Assembly: GCA_007695295.1 (NCBI GenBank)
Contig: REEB01000176.1
Span: 1-35,748, forward strand
Direction of reading: 5' to 3'
DNA: 35,748 nt
Origin: Puniceicoccaceae bacterium
GTDB lineage: Bacteria; Verrucomicrobiota; Verrucomicrobiia; Opitutales; Opitutaceae
This document shows positions 27,986 to 35,748 of the stretch, piece by piece (the first letter of the stretch is position 1; the number at the start of each line of letters is the position of its first letter). A model generated the notes under the pieces. The model was given only the letters and a program-made list of their open reading frames with translations, was not told where the DNA came from and made no database searches. The position numbers and the translations under genes are program-made.

Positions 27986-30790
27986 ATGAAGTCCGCCCAC
28001 GACGAAGCCGAGCAGTTCCTCGGGCGGCATCCCGGCGTGGCCGGGGCGCTCGGGCCGGAGACCGTCGGCCGCCTCGCCCGGTTTGTCGCCGCCTGCCCGC
28101 TCTACTGGCGCATGGTCGAGCAGGACCCCGCCATCGTCCGCTGGATCGAAGACGCCAAGCGGCTCGAGCACGGCTTCGGCTTTCAACGCCTGATGGCGGA
28201 GTGGAAGGAGTTCCGCGAAGCCGCCGGCAGCCCGGAGCGCGCACCCGGTCCCTACCTCGAGGCGCTCCGGCAGTTTCGCCGCCGCATCTGCATGGGCATC
28301 GCCTACCGCAGTCTCAATGACCACGCCAATGAAGCCCACTGCGTGGCCGAGCTGACCGCCCTGGCCGAATTCTGCCTGCGCGAATGCCTCTTCATCGCCG
28401 AAGCCCTTTGGGAAAACCGCCACGGCACGCCTTGGGACGAGGATCTTGACCAGCGCGCCCGCTTTTGCGTCCTCGGGCTGGGCAAGCTGGGCGGCGAGGA
28501 GCTCAACTTCTCCTCCGACATCGATCTCATCTACCTTTACGAAGGCGATGGACACTGCCGCCTCGACGGTCGCCCGGGTTCGGTCCACAACGGCCAGTTT
28601 TTCGCCAAGGTGGCCGAAACCATCACCGGCTACCTCAAGGAATCCACCGCCAACGGTTTCCTCTACCGGCCCGACCTCCGCCTGCGGCCGGGTGGAGCCC
28701 AGGGGCCGCTGGTGCCTTCCTTCAGCGCGGTGGAAAATTACTACGCCGCCAGCGGACAGACCTGGGAACGGATGGCCCTGCTCAAGGCTCGCCCGGTCGC
28801 CGGAGATCTCACCCTCGGAGCCGAGCTGATGGAAAACCTCCACGCCTTCCGCTACCCGCGCCACCCGCCGCCCTCCGTCATTCACGAAATCGCCTCCATG
28901 AAGTCCCGCACCGAGCGCGAAGTGGTCGGATCGGACAACCTCTCCCGGGACATCAAAAGCGGCCCCGGCGGCATCCGCGAAATCGAGTTTTTCGTCCAGA
29001 CCCTCCAGATCCTCCACGCCGGCCGCTATCCGTTCCTGCAAACCCATTCCACCGCCGCCGCGCTCGGCCAGCTCAGCCGCTACGGGCTCATCGAGGAGGA
29101 GGAGGCGAAGTTCAACACCGAGGCGTACTGGTTTCTGCGCCGGCTGGAAAATCTCATCCAGATGCGCGAGGAACACCAGCTCCACACCCTCCCGGCCGAG
29201 GCCGACGCCCGCGCCACGCTCGCCGGCCTTCTCGGCTTTCCTTCCCTGGAAGCCTTTGCCGATCACCTCGACGCCATCCGCCGGCGCATCCGGGAACGCT
29301 ACCGAAGCCTCTTCACCGAAGAAGAACCAGCCGGGCCTTTTGAGGAGTGGTGGGACTTTTTCACCACCGGCCGCTCCGGCCAACTGGTCAAGGAAAAGCT
29401 CGCCGAGTGGTTTCCCGGCGAACCCGAGGCCCATGCCCAGCTCGAGCTGCTCGTCCGCGGCAGCCGGCAGAGTCCCCTCCAACGCTCCCAGGTCCATCGC
29501 TTTCTGGACCTTTCGGCCGCCTTTCCCGAAGTACTCCCGCGCCTCGCCGCTCCTTTGGCCACTCTCGGGCGGGTCTCCGACTTCGCCACCCGCTACGGCG
29601 CCCGGATCCAGTTCTTGAATGCCTGCGTGCTCAATCCGGACCTCTTCCAAGTCCTTTGCCTGCTCTTCGACCGCAGCCGGTTCATCCACGAAGCCCTCGG
29701 CCGCCACCCGGAAATCCTCGAGGAAGTCCTCCGCCCCGAAATCATCCGCCAGCGCAAAACGCCCGCCCAAATCCTGCGCGAGCTGCGCGCCTTTCCCGCG
29801 GATGACTTCACCCGCTGGCTCTCCCTCTACGCACTCGCCGAGCAGATCCGGACCGCCATCGGCCACCTCCTGGGCTTTCTCGATACTCCCGACCTCGAGA
29901 CCGACCTCTCCGACCTCGCCGACGCCGTTCTCGCCCTGCTCATGGAGCGCCACGACCCCGACGGCACCCTCAGCCTGGTCGCCCTCGGCAAATTCGGCGG
30001 CCGCGAACTTACCTTCGGCAGCGATCTCGATGTCGTCTTCCTCGCTGCCGCTGAAAACACCCAAGCCGCCGAGAAATCCGTCCGCGCCATTATCAAGGCG
30101 CTGACCCCGCCACCGCCGGACACCCGGATTTTCGAGATCGACCTCCGCCTCCGCCCCCACGGCGCTTCCGGCCCGCTCGTGCCCACCCTCGCCGCTTACG
30201 AAAAATACCATCAGACCTCCGCCCAGCCCTGGGAACACCAGCTCCTCACCCGGGCGCGTTTCATCCAAGGCTCCCGTGACGTCCGTGAAGAGTGGGAATC
30301 CTTCCGGGAGCGGCTGCTCTTCTCCGCCCCCCCCGCTTCGGACTTCGTCGCCGAGCTGTGGAAAATGCGGTTGCGGGTTCAGAAGGAGCGCGACGTGGTC
30401 GATCCACCGGAGCATGCCTTCAAAACCGGCCGCGGCGGATTGGTCGATTTCGAGTTTCTGGTCCAGATCATGCAACTTCTCCATGGTGCCGATCAACCCC
30501 GCCTCCGCAGCCCCAGCACCCGCACCGGGCTTCGCCGGCTGACCGAAGCCGGCCTTCTGCCCGGCTCCTGCCTCGATGATTACTCCTTTCTCAAAGCCGT
30601 CGAAATCCACCTGCGCCGTGATGCCCATGCCGCCGTCTCCGTCCTGCCCCCGTCGGAACGCGAGCGCCTCCACCTGGCCCGCTGGATGGGCTTCTCCGGC
30701 CTCGATCCGTTTAGGAAGGCGTACCGTGAGACCCTTGAACGCACCCGCCAACTCGTCACCGCCACCATCCCCGAAGCCAACGATGACTGA
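27986..30790 (+). CDS. glnE: Glutamine synthetase adenylyltransferase/deadenylase (GlnE)
   Basis: 934-residue bifunctional nucleotidyltransferase that adds and removes AMP on glutamine synthetase in response to nitrogen signals. Two copies of the DNA-pol-beta-type module are present: the first GLGKLGGEELNFSSDIDLIYLY (about 163-185) and the second ALGKFGGRELTFGSDLDVVFL (about 665-686). Each is followed by the conserved RPDLRLRP or EIDLRLRPHGA stretch and a KSGPGGIREIEFFVQ / KTGRGGLVDFEFLVQ motif with the second half. Length is right for GlnE (about 950). It lies 64 nt after the rhomboid gene; glnA and glnB were not seen in the window. Confidence 0.95.
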   Translation: MKSAHDEAEQFLGRHPGVAGALGPETVGRLARFVAACPLYWRMVEQDPAIVRWIEDAKRLEHGFGFQRLMAEWKEFREAAGSPERAPGPYLEALRQFRRRICMGIAYRSLNDHANEAHCVAELTALAEFCLRECLFIAEALWENRHGTPWDEDLDQRARFCVLGLGKLGGEELNFSSDIDLIYLYEGDGHCRLDGRPGSVHNGQFFAKVAETITGYLKESTANGFLYRPDLRLRPGGAQGPLVPSFSAVENYYAASGQTWERMALLKARPVAGDLTLGAELMENLHAFRYPRHPPPSVIHEIASMKSRTEREVVGSDNLSRDIKSGPGGIREIEFFVQTLQILHAGRYPFLQTHSTAAALGQLSRYGLIEEEEAKFNTEAYWFLRRLENLIQMREEHQLHTLPAEADARATLAGLLGFPSLEAFADHLDAIRRRIRERYRSLFTEEEPAGPFEEWWDFFTTGRSGQLVKEKLAEWFPGEPEAHAQLELLVRGSRQSPLQRSQVHRFLDLSAAFPEVLPRLAAPLATLGRVSDFATRYGARIQFLNACVLNPDLFQVLCLLFDRSRFIHEALGRHPEILEEVLRPEIIRQRKTPAQILRELRAFPADDFTRWLSLYALAEQIRTAIGHLLGFLDTPDLETDLSDLADAVLALLMERHDPDGTLSLVALGKFGGRELTFGSDLDVVFLAAAENTQAAEKSVRAIIKALTPPPPDTRIFEIDLRLRPHGASGPLVPTLAAYEKYHQTSAQPWEHQLLTRARFIQGSRDVREEWESFRERLLFSAPPASDFVAELWKMRLRVQKERDVVDPPEHAFKTGRGGLVDFEFLVQIMQLLHGADQPRLRSPSTRTGLRRLTEAGLLPGSCLDDYSFLKAVEIHLRRDAHAAVSVLPPSERERLHLARWMGFSGLDPFRKAYRETLERTRQLVTATIPEANDD

Positions 30791-30916
30791 TGACGGCTTG
30801 AAGATTTCCGGTTCTCGCCTTTGCTTCTTTCACCAACGCTTCCGACCCGCCCCGATGGAACACCCGCCCCGCCTTTACGGACCAATCCCTGTTTCCAAGG
30901 CCCAATCCTTCCACCC

Positions 30917-33178
30917 ATGCAGTTCTTCCGCTTTCCCTCTCTGACCGCCGCCCTCGCCCTCCTCTTCTCCGGTTTGCTCGCGGTCGCCTCCCCGGTGCCA
31001 GCCGCGGACCTCCCCTCCTTCGAGACCACCCGGGTGATGAAGGACGAAACCCGCGTCCTCATCCAGCTCCTCGAAAGCTACCACTACGCCGCCAATAACG
31101 GCCGCACCCCGATTTCCGACGACATCTTCCGCGAATTGCCCGGCCTCTTCGCCGCCGACCTCGATGTGCACCGGCTCTACTTTCTCCAATCCGACCTCGA
31201 TCGTTTCGACCGTCGCTTCCGCCTCACCCTCGGCACCGAGCTTCGCCAGGAGGGCAGCCTCGAAGCCGCCTTTGAGATTTTCACCGTCTACCGCCAACGG
31301 GTCCTCGACCGGGTCGAGTGGATCCTCGCGCGCCTCGAGGATGACTTCGCCTTCGACCAGGATGACGCCTACCCGCTCGACCGCAAAGAGGCGGCCTGGC
31401 CCGCCGATCCCGAGGAGGCCAACCGGCTCTGGGAAAAGCGCCTCAAGTACGAAATGATTGTCGACTTGCTCAATGACAAGCCGGTCGAGACCGCCGCCGC
31501 CACCGTGCGCCGCCGCTACGATCGTCTCGCCCGCAATGTCTCCGAGGTCGATTCCACCGAGGTCCAGGAAATGTTCCTCAGCGCCCTCACCCGACGCTTC
31601 GACCCCCACTCCTCGTTCTTCTCCGCCCGCACCCTCGAGGAGTTCAACATCTCCATGCGCCTCTCCCTCGTCGGCATCGGCGCCCTTCTCGCCGAGGAGG
31701 ATGGCTACTGCGTCATCCGCGAGGTCATTCCCGGCGGGCCCGCCGATCTGAGCGGCCAGCTCCAACCCAATGACCGCATCGTGGCCGTCGCCCAGGAGGG
31801 CGAGGAGCCCGTCGATGTCGTCGGCATGAACCTGCGCCGGGTGGTCAACAAGATCCGGGGCAAGAAGGGCTCCGAGGTCATCCTCACCATCATCCCGGCC
31901 GATGCCGCCGATGCCGCCGTCCGCCGCCAGCTCACCCTCATCCGCGATGTCATCGAGCTCAACGCCAGCCGCGCCAAAGCCGAGCTCCACCAAGTGCCCG
32001 GCCCCGCGGACCGCACTTTCAGCATCGGGGTCATCGATATTCCCTCCTTTTATGGCCCGGTCGACAGTGCCGGCAGCCAAGCCTCGGCCAGTGTGACCGA
32101 CGATGTCCGCGAACTCATCGGCAAGCTCAAGGATCTCGGCGCCGAGGGCATCGTTCTCGACTTCCGGCGCAACGGCGGCGGCCTGCTTCCCGAGGCCGTC
32201 GACCTCACCGGCCTCTTCATTGAATCCGGCCCGGTCGTCCAAGTCCGCGATTCCCAGAACAGCACCTATGTGCGCGAAGACCGCAACCGGGACATCGCCT
32301 GGGATGGTCCGCTCGCCGTCCTCACTTCACGCTTCAGCGCCTCCGCCTCCGAGATTGTCGCCGGCGCCCTTCAGAACTACGGCCGCGCCATCGTCGTGGG
32401 GAGCAGTTCCACCCACGGCAAGGGCACCGTCCAAGCCGTGCTCGAAATGCAGAATTTCATCCCCCGCCGGATGGTCGACGACCGCAACACCGGCGCCGCC
32501 AAGCTCACCGTACAGAAATTCTACCTGCCCGACGGCGCCTCCACCCAGAAGCTCGGGGTCATTCCCGATGTCGTTCTCCCGGCCGTCGAGGATGTCCTCT
32601 CCATCGGCGAAGCCAGTCTCCCCCACGCCATCACCTGGGATACCATTCCCGCCCTCCGGCTGAGGGGCCGGCCGCTCGACGAAACGTTTGTCAATGGCCT
32701 CAACGCCTCCGCCGCGGAGCGCCGCCTGCACCTGCCGGAGTTTGCCCTTCTCGAAGAGCGCATCGGCTGGTTCCGCGAGCGCGAAGAGCAGGAGCGGATC
32801 TCCCTCAACCTCGAAGCCCGGCGCTCCCAGAAAGAGCGCGACGAGAAATTCCGGCAGCGCCTCCGGGAGTGGCAGGCCGAGCTGGCCGAAGCCAATTTCT
32901 CCCGCCGGGAGGTTCTGCTCGACTCGGCCTCTCGTAATGATAAGGCTGATACAGAATCCGAAACACCGTCCGCCGAACTTCCCGACTCGGACGCCCCCGA
33001 TCTCAATGCCGGCGATGACGAAGCCCCGCCCTTCGACATCCACCTGCGCGAAGCCCTCCGGATTCTCGCCGACGCCATTTTGTTCTCCCCCACGCCGGGC
33101 GACTGGATCGAAAGCAACCCCGTCCTCGCCGCGCGCTGGGAAGCCTCCCTCTCCGGCAAATCCGGCAGCCTCGAGTAA
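30917..33178 (+). CDS. prc: C-terminal processing (tail-specific) protease, S41 family, Prc-like
   Basis: 753-residue periplasmic serine protease. A signal peptide is present (FRFPSLTAALALLFSGLLAVASPVPAADL, cut around the Ala-Ala-Asp). Then an N-terminal helical domain of tail-specific protease type, DPHSSFFSARTLEEFNISM (pre-PDZ), a PDZ domain (about 255-335: GIGALLAEEDGYCVIREV, PGGPADLSGQLQPNDRIVAV), and the S41 core with RRNGGGLLPEAVDLTGLFI, RFSASASEIVAGAL (Ser476) and THGKGTVQ (Lys502), the Ser/Lys dyad of the family. A C-terminal DUF3340-like part (KERDEKFRQRLREWQ and beyond) has an acidic, proline-rich segment. Prc trims C-termini of periplasmic proteins and affects peptidoglycan hydrolase control in E. 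coli. The frame is open to 30821, but ATG 30917 gives the signal peptide. Confidence 0.95.
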   Translation: MQFFRFPSLTAALALLFSGLLAVASPVPAADLPSFETTRVMKDETRVLIQLLESYHYAANNGRTPISDDIFRELPGLFAADLDVHRLYFLQSDLDRFDRRFRLTLGTELRQEGSLEAAFEIFTVYRQRVLDRVEWILARLEDDFAFDQDDAYPLDRKEAAWPADPEEANRLWEKRLKYEMIVDLLNDKPVETAAATVRRRYDRLARNVSEVDSTEVQEMFLSALTRRFDPHSSFFSARTLEEFNISMRLSLVGIGALLAEEDGYCVIREVIPGGPADLSGQLQPNDRIVAVAQEGEEPVDVVGMNLRRVVNKIRGKKGSEVILTIIPADAADAAVRRQLTLIRDVIELNASRAKAELHQVPGPADRTFSIGVIDIPSFYGPVDSAGSQASASVTDDVRELIGKLKDLGAEGIVLDFRRNGGGLLPEAVDLTGLFIESGPVVQVRDSQNSTYVREDRNRDIAWDGPLAVLTSRFSASASEIVAGALQNYGRAIVVGSSSTHGKGTVQAVLEMQNFIPRRMVDDRNTGAAKLTVQKFYLPDGASTQKLGVIPDVVLPAVEDVLSIGEASLPHAITWDTIPALRLRGRPLDETFVNGLNASAAERRLHLPEFALLEERIGWFREREEQERISLNLEARRSQKERDEKFRQRLREWQAELAEANFSRREVLLDSASRNDKADTESETPSAELPDSDAPDLNAGDDEAPPFDIHLREALRILADAILFSPTPGDWIESNPVLAARWEASLSGKSGSLE

Positions 33179-33282
33179 CCCCCGGCGGCCCGTCGGTCGC
33201 CGGCGTATCCAAACTCCCGATGCAGTCGCTCCCGGGGGAAGCCGTTCTCCCGCACCCGCCGGCACCTGCGCCGCAGCCAGTC

Positions 33283-34254
33283 TCAGCCCGCAGACGCGGG
33301 CCGACCACGCGGGCGTTTTCGATTGCGGGGATGGTGCTCGGCGTGAGCTTCCACCAGCCGCGGGGCATCCACCGCGGTGTAAATCTGGGTGGTCGAGATG
33401 TCGGCATGGCCGAGCATTTCCTGGATGGAGCGCAGGTCGGCCCCGCCCGAGAGGAGATGGGTCGCAAAGGAGTGCCGCAGCAGGTGCGGTTTCACCGGCC
33501 GTTCAATGCCGGCCCGGGTGGCATGGTCGCGGATCGCAACCCAGAGAGTTTTCCGAGACAGCGGCCCGCCCCGCCGGCTGAGAAAAAAGGTACTCCCCGT
33601 CTTCGGCCCCACCAGCCGCGGCCGGGCGTAGTCGAGGTAGCGCTGGAGCGCCCCGACCGCTTTCGTGCCCAGCGGCACAACCCGCTCTTTCGAACCTTTT
33701 CCCCGCACCAGCACCATGCCTTCGCTCAAGTTCACCTGCTGCAGCAGCAAACCGGCCAGCTCCGAAACCCGCAGGCCGCTCGAGTAAAAGAGTTCCAGGA
33801 TGGCTGCGTCCCGCACACCCAGGGGTGTGTTCTCCACCGGAGAGGCCAGCAGCCGCTCCACCTCCCGGATGGTCAGCGTCTCCGGCACTTTTCGCCGCAC
33901 TTTGAATCCCTCCAGACCGGGGCCGAAGTCGTCCCGGCGCAGTCCTTCTTTCACGAGGTAACGCCCGAAGGTTCGAAGGGCCGACCGCTTTCGCGCCAGC
34001 GAACTGGTCGTCATCCCGCCGTCGGCCAGCCCATAGAGCCAGTCCGTGAGGTCGGCGCCCGAAACCTCCGACCAGCGTTCCCGGCCCTGGCCCTGCAGGT
34101 GCCGCGCGGCCGCAACTAGATCATTGCGGTAGGCGGCGACGGTGTGGGCCGAAAGCCCGCGCTCCAACTCGAGGAAGGCCAGCAGGCCTTCCACCGCTTC
34201 ACCCAGGACCCCCGGATCAGCGGCGCCGCGGCCCGTAGCTGCGGATCGGCGCAT
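33283..34254 (-). CDS. xerD: Tyrosine recombinase XerD/XerC
   Basis: 323-residue site-specific recombinase of the phage-integrase family, expected to resolve chromosome dimers at dif with its partner. The N-terminal SAM-like domain (about 17-110) has [23 protein letters not shown]. The catalytic domain shows all six conserved positions: Arg162 in [12 protein letters not shown], Lys186 in GKGSKER, His257/Arg260 in [13 protein letters not shown], His283 in [13 protein letters not shown], and nucleophile Tyr292. The 30-residue tail after Tyr is basic and longer than in E. coli XerD. ATG 34254 overlaps the infA 3' end by 38 nt; a start further inside would leave a shorter N-terminus. XerD is favoured over XerC by length and layout, but the second recombinase gene is not in the window. 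Confidence 0.9.
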   Translation of the reverse strand: MRRSAATGRGAADPGVLGEAVEGLLAFLELERGLSAHTVAAYRNDLVAAARHLQGQGRERWSEVSGADLTDWLYGLADGGMTTSSLARKRSALRTFGRYLVKEGLRRDDFGPGLEGFKVRRKVPETLTIREVERLLASPVENTPLGVRDAAILELFYSSGLRVSELAGLLLQQVNLSEGMVLVRGKGSKERVVPLGTKAVGALQRYLDYARPRLVGPKTGSTFFLSRRGGPLSRKTLWVAIRDHATRAGIERPVKPHLLRHSFATHLLSGGADLRSIQEMLGHADISTTQIYTAVDAPRLVEAHAEHHPRNRKRPRGRPASAG

Positions 34255-34489
34255 TGCGCTCGACCTCGGCGTTTTTCAACCGGTAGGTGATCCGGGCTTT
34301 GTCCAGATCGTAGGGGCTCATCTCCATCTTCACCATGTCGCCGGTGGTGATCTTTATGAAATGCTTGCGCAACTTGCCGGAGATATGGGCCAGCACCGTA
34401 TGCCCGTTGGGCAACTCCACCCGGAACATCGTCCCGGGCAACACAGCCACGATTTTTCCCTCTACTTGGATACTTTGGTCATCAGCCAT
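34217..34489 (-). CDS. infA: Translation initiation factor IF-1
   Basis: 90-residue S1-type OB-fold protein (typical 72) that binds the 30S A site with IF-2 and IF-3. The OB pattern is clear: [63 protein letters not shown] basic tail of about 18 residues ([19 protein letters not shown]) extends beyond the usual end. ATG 34489 is fixed by the family N-terminus ([11 protein letters not shown]) and by a stop in the same frame 39 nt upstream. No Shine-Dalgarno is present before this ATG; instead a strong one lies 49-54 nt upstream and serves a short overlapping reading frame. The xerD start lies within its 3' end, suggesting co-transcription. Confidence 0.95.
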   Translation of the reverse strand: MADDQSIQVEGKIVAVLPGTMFRVELPNGHTVLAHISGKLRKHFIKITTGDMVKMEMSPYDLDKARITYRLKNAEVERNAPIRSYGPRRR

Positions 34490-34526
34490 ATAGGTTCTTG
34501 CGGGATAGCCGGCGCACCAGCGCCAT
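34482..34526 (-). CDS. 14-codon upstream reading frame overlapping the infA start
   Basis: On the minus strand ATG 34526 starts [14 protein letters not shown], ending in a TGA (34482-34484) that overlaps the beginning of infA (ATG 34487-34489), so the two frames share bases, as in translational coupling. A full Shine-Dalgarno AGGAGG lies at 34538-34543, 11 nt from the ATG; a GTG at 34529 in the same frame has a spacing of 8 nt. infA itself has no such signal. The product is short and basic with Arg/Lys at 5-6, 9-10. It could be a leader peptide or merely a coupling device. Length too short to support by codon use. Confidence 0.45.
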   Translation of the reverse strand: MALVRRLSRKNLYG

Positions 34527-34536
34527 CACTCCCCAT

Positions 34537-34546
34537 ACCTCCTTCT
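34537..34546 (-). promoter_or_regulatory. Strong Shine-Dalgarno sequence in the infA leader
   Basis: The minus-strand decamer AGAAGGAGGT, complementary to the 16S 3' end over most of its length, stands out in a window where most genes have no recognisable ribosome-binding site. It lies directly downstream of a short GGGG-TAAAT-CCCC hairpin (minus strand, about 34548-34560), and is too far from infA (about 49 nt) to serve its ATG directly. It is well placed for the short frame starting at 34526 or 34529. Confidence 0.6.
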
Positions 34547-34684
34547 GGGGGATTTACCCCAACGGAGTCAAGTGCCTAAACCAAGTCCCCGCCCGGGAGC
34601 TTGCGTCTTGTCTCCGACGACGCCGCTGTCCCATGCTTGCCCCGCCGTCCCTTTGGAGTCTTTTTCCCGGGACGCCTCCTCATC

Positions 34685-35248
34685 ATGGTCGACCTGCCTG
34701 CCAACGGGCGCTCCGCTCCGGCTCCTCAACCCGCCCCGCCGGACTGCCCCTTCGAAAAACAGTACCCGTCCCAGCTCCACCGCGACGACGCCTTCTACAT
34801 GGCGCTGGCCTACAACCTCGCCATCGACGCCTGGCGCAAGGACGAGGTCCCCGTCGGCGCGGTCATCGAGTACGGCGGTGAAGTCATCGCCTCCGCCCAC
34901 AATACTGTCGACTCCTCCGGCGATCCCACCGCTCATGCCGAAATCCTCGCCCTCACCCAGGCCAGCCGCCACCGCGGGGATTGGCGGCTCAACGGCGCCA
35001 CCCTCTACGTCACCAAAGAGCCCTGCCCGATGTGCTCCGGCGCCGCCATCATGAGCCGGCTCGAGCGGGTCGTCTACGCTGTCAGTGACCCCAAGATGGG
35101 CTGCCTCGGCGGTGCCGCCGACCTCAATCAGCTTCCCCGCAGCAACCACCGCCTCACCCTCACCACCGGTGTCATGGAGCGCGAATGCCGCGACCTCCTC
35201 CAGGCTTTCTTCCGGCTCAAACGCGCCCGCGAAAACCCCGACGGTTGA
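34685..35248 (+). CDS. tadA: tRNA-specific adenosine deaminase (TadA)
   Basis: 187-residue zinc deaminase that converts A34 to inosine in the wobble position of tRNA-Arg(ACG). The cytidine/deoxycytidylate deaminase motifs are His84-Ala-Glu86 (TAHAEILAL) and Cys114/Cys117 (KEPCPMCSGAAIMSRL), with the tRNA-facing DPKMGCLGGAADLNQL in TadA position, and VVYAVSD. The N-terminal 30 residues before HRDDAFYMALA are Pro-rich and atypical of TadA, so translation could begin further downstream. ATG 34685 is chosen; the open frame continues upstream to a TTG but with no family similarity. It is divergent from infA, and sodA follows 60 nt downstream. Confidence 0.93.
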   Translation: MVDLPANGRSAPAPQPAPPDCPFEKQYPSQLHRDDAFYMALAYNLAIDAWRKDEVPVGAVIEYGGEVIASAHNTVDSSGDPTAHAEILALTQASRHRGDWRLNGATLYVTKEPCPMCSGAAIMSRLERVVYAVSDPKMGCLGGAADLNQLPRSNHRLTLTTGVMERECRDLLQAFFRLKRARENPDG

Positions 35249-35273
35249 CGTCATCCCGCCACCCGTGCAAACT
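35245..35273 (+). promoter_or_regulatory. Candidate sigma70 promoter for the superoxide dismutase gene
   Basis: TTGACG (35245-35250, five of six matches) overlaps the tadA stop codon and is followed after 17 bases by CAAACT (35268-35273, three of six). Transcription from about 35280 would give a leader of about 30 nt before ATG 35309. This would let the dismutase gene respond separately from tadA. The -10 match is mediocre. Confidence 0.35.
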
Positions 35274-35308
35274 GTTCAACTCGTTTAACTTCCAACCACC
35301 ACACTACC

Positions 35309-35748
35309 ATGGCCTACGAACTGCCAAAACTGAACTACGCCTACAACGCCCTCGAGCCCCACATCGATGCCCGGACGATGGAGATCCATCACACCAAGCA
35401 TCACCAGACCTACATCACCAACGTCAACAAAGCGCTCGAATCCGAATCCGCCCTCGCCGGCAAGCCGGTCGAGCAGCTCATCGCCGATCTCTCCAAGGTC
35501 CCCGAAGGCATCCGCACCGCCGTGCGCAACAATGGCGGCGGCCACGCCAACCACTCCCTCTTCTGGACCATTCTCGGCCCCGGCAAAGGCGGCCAGCCCT
35601 CCGGCGCGCTCGCCGAGGCCATCAAGAAGGCCTTCGGCGACTTCGACGGCTTCAAGGAAGCCTTCGCCAAAGCCGCCACCACCCGCTTCGGCAGCGGTTG
35701 GGCCTGGCTCGGCGTGAAGGAGGACAAAAGCCTCTGCGTCTGCTCCAC
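35309..35748 (+). CDS. Superoxide dismutase (Mn/Fe family), N-terminal part, cut by window edge
   Basis: The first 146 residues of a Mn- or Fe-dependent superoxide dismutase (about 200 in full). The N-terminal helical hairpin has [25 protein letters not shown] with metal ligand His27, and [11 protein letters not shown] with His82; the C-terminal domain begins with [10 protein letters not shown]. The remaining two ligands (an Asp and a His in DVWEHAYY) lie off the edge, so metal specificity cannot be judged, though the Gly-rich [11 protein letters not shown] is commoner in Mn types. No signal peptide, so cytoplasmic. The gene follows tadA by 60 nt. Confidence 0.94.
   Translation, partial: MAYELPKLNYAYNALEPHIDARTMEIHHTKHHQTYITNVNKALESESALAGKPVEQLIADLSKVPEGIRTAVRNNGGGHANHSLFWTILGPGKGGQPSGALAEAIKKAFGDFDGFKEAFAKAATTRFGSGWAWLGVKEDKSLCVCS

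Noticed and set aside
27953-30751. 932-codon frame antisense to glnE
   Set aside because: Same GC-bias artefact; glnE on the plus strand has full motif support.
33283-33300. GCCCGC-AGAC-GCGGGC hairpin at the xerD 3' end as a terminator
   Set aside because: It is inside the last codons of xerD, has only six pairs and no T run follows.
34548-34571. TTGACT before the infA leader as a -35 element
   Set aside because: No -10-like sequence lies 16-19 nt downstream; the GGGG/CCCC hairpin occupies that place.

Overview
GC-rich window (roughly two-thirds G+C, strong G/C bias at third codon positions) from a chromosome. The overall character fits Verrucomicrobiota, probably the Opitutae: poor or absent Shine-Dalgarno sequences at most starts, tandem DUF5069 domains, intracellular GH38 and sulfatase genes, a Rho factor with a very long disordered N-terminus, and two PilB/GspE-type ATPases around a PilT. 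This is an inference from gene content. No rRNA or phylogenetic marker alignment was available.

Layout. 1-179: start of a lipoyl-domain (2-oxo acid dehydrogenase E2-like) gene, minus strand, cut by the edge. 374-5933: murA, ruvB and a GH38 alpha-mannosidase on the plus strand, closed by a clear hairpin terminator at 5986-6019. 6020-6350: low-information spacer. 6351-7295: purC (minus). 7532-10771: three plus-strand genes, an outer-membrane beta-barrel protein, a secreted Cys/His hydrolase-like protein and an acidic unknown. 10901-16001: four minus-strand genes, in transcription order a metallophosphoesterase, an NAD(P)-binding epimerase/DUF2867 fusion, a tandem DUF5069 protein and a sulfatase. 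16113-16373: remnant of a WYL-type domain next to tRNA-Thr(CGT) at 16557-16632. 16745-25264: one long minus-strand cluster, coaE, rho, pilB/gspE-1, pilT, pilB/gspE-2, pilC, with 12-73 nt gaps. 25427-33178: plus-strand malQ, rhomboid protease, glnE and S41 tail-specific protease. 33283-34489: xerD and infA (minus, overlapping). 34685-35748: tadA and a Mn/Fe superoxide dismutase cut by the right edge.

Function. Most genes are chromosomal housekeeping: cell wall, recombination, purines, CoA, termination, initiation, tRNA editing and nitrogen control. The pil cluster supplies the cytoplasmic motors and membrane platform of a type IV pilus or type II secretion machine, but no pilin or secretin gene is present. 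The mannosidase, sulfatase and 4-alpha-glucanotransferase suggest a saccharide-using heterotroph.

No CRISPR array, insertion sequence or prophage was seen, and nothing in the window amounts to a wholly new multi-gene system. The points most worth following up are: a strong Shine-Dalgarno sequence driving a 14-codon reading frame that overlaps the infA start; an inverted repeat that would cover the rho ribosome-binding region; the roughly 210-residue disordered head of Rho and its place at the head of the pilus-motor operon; and the small secreted and acidic unknowns at 8.7-10.8 kb.
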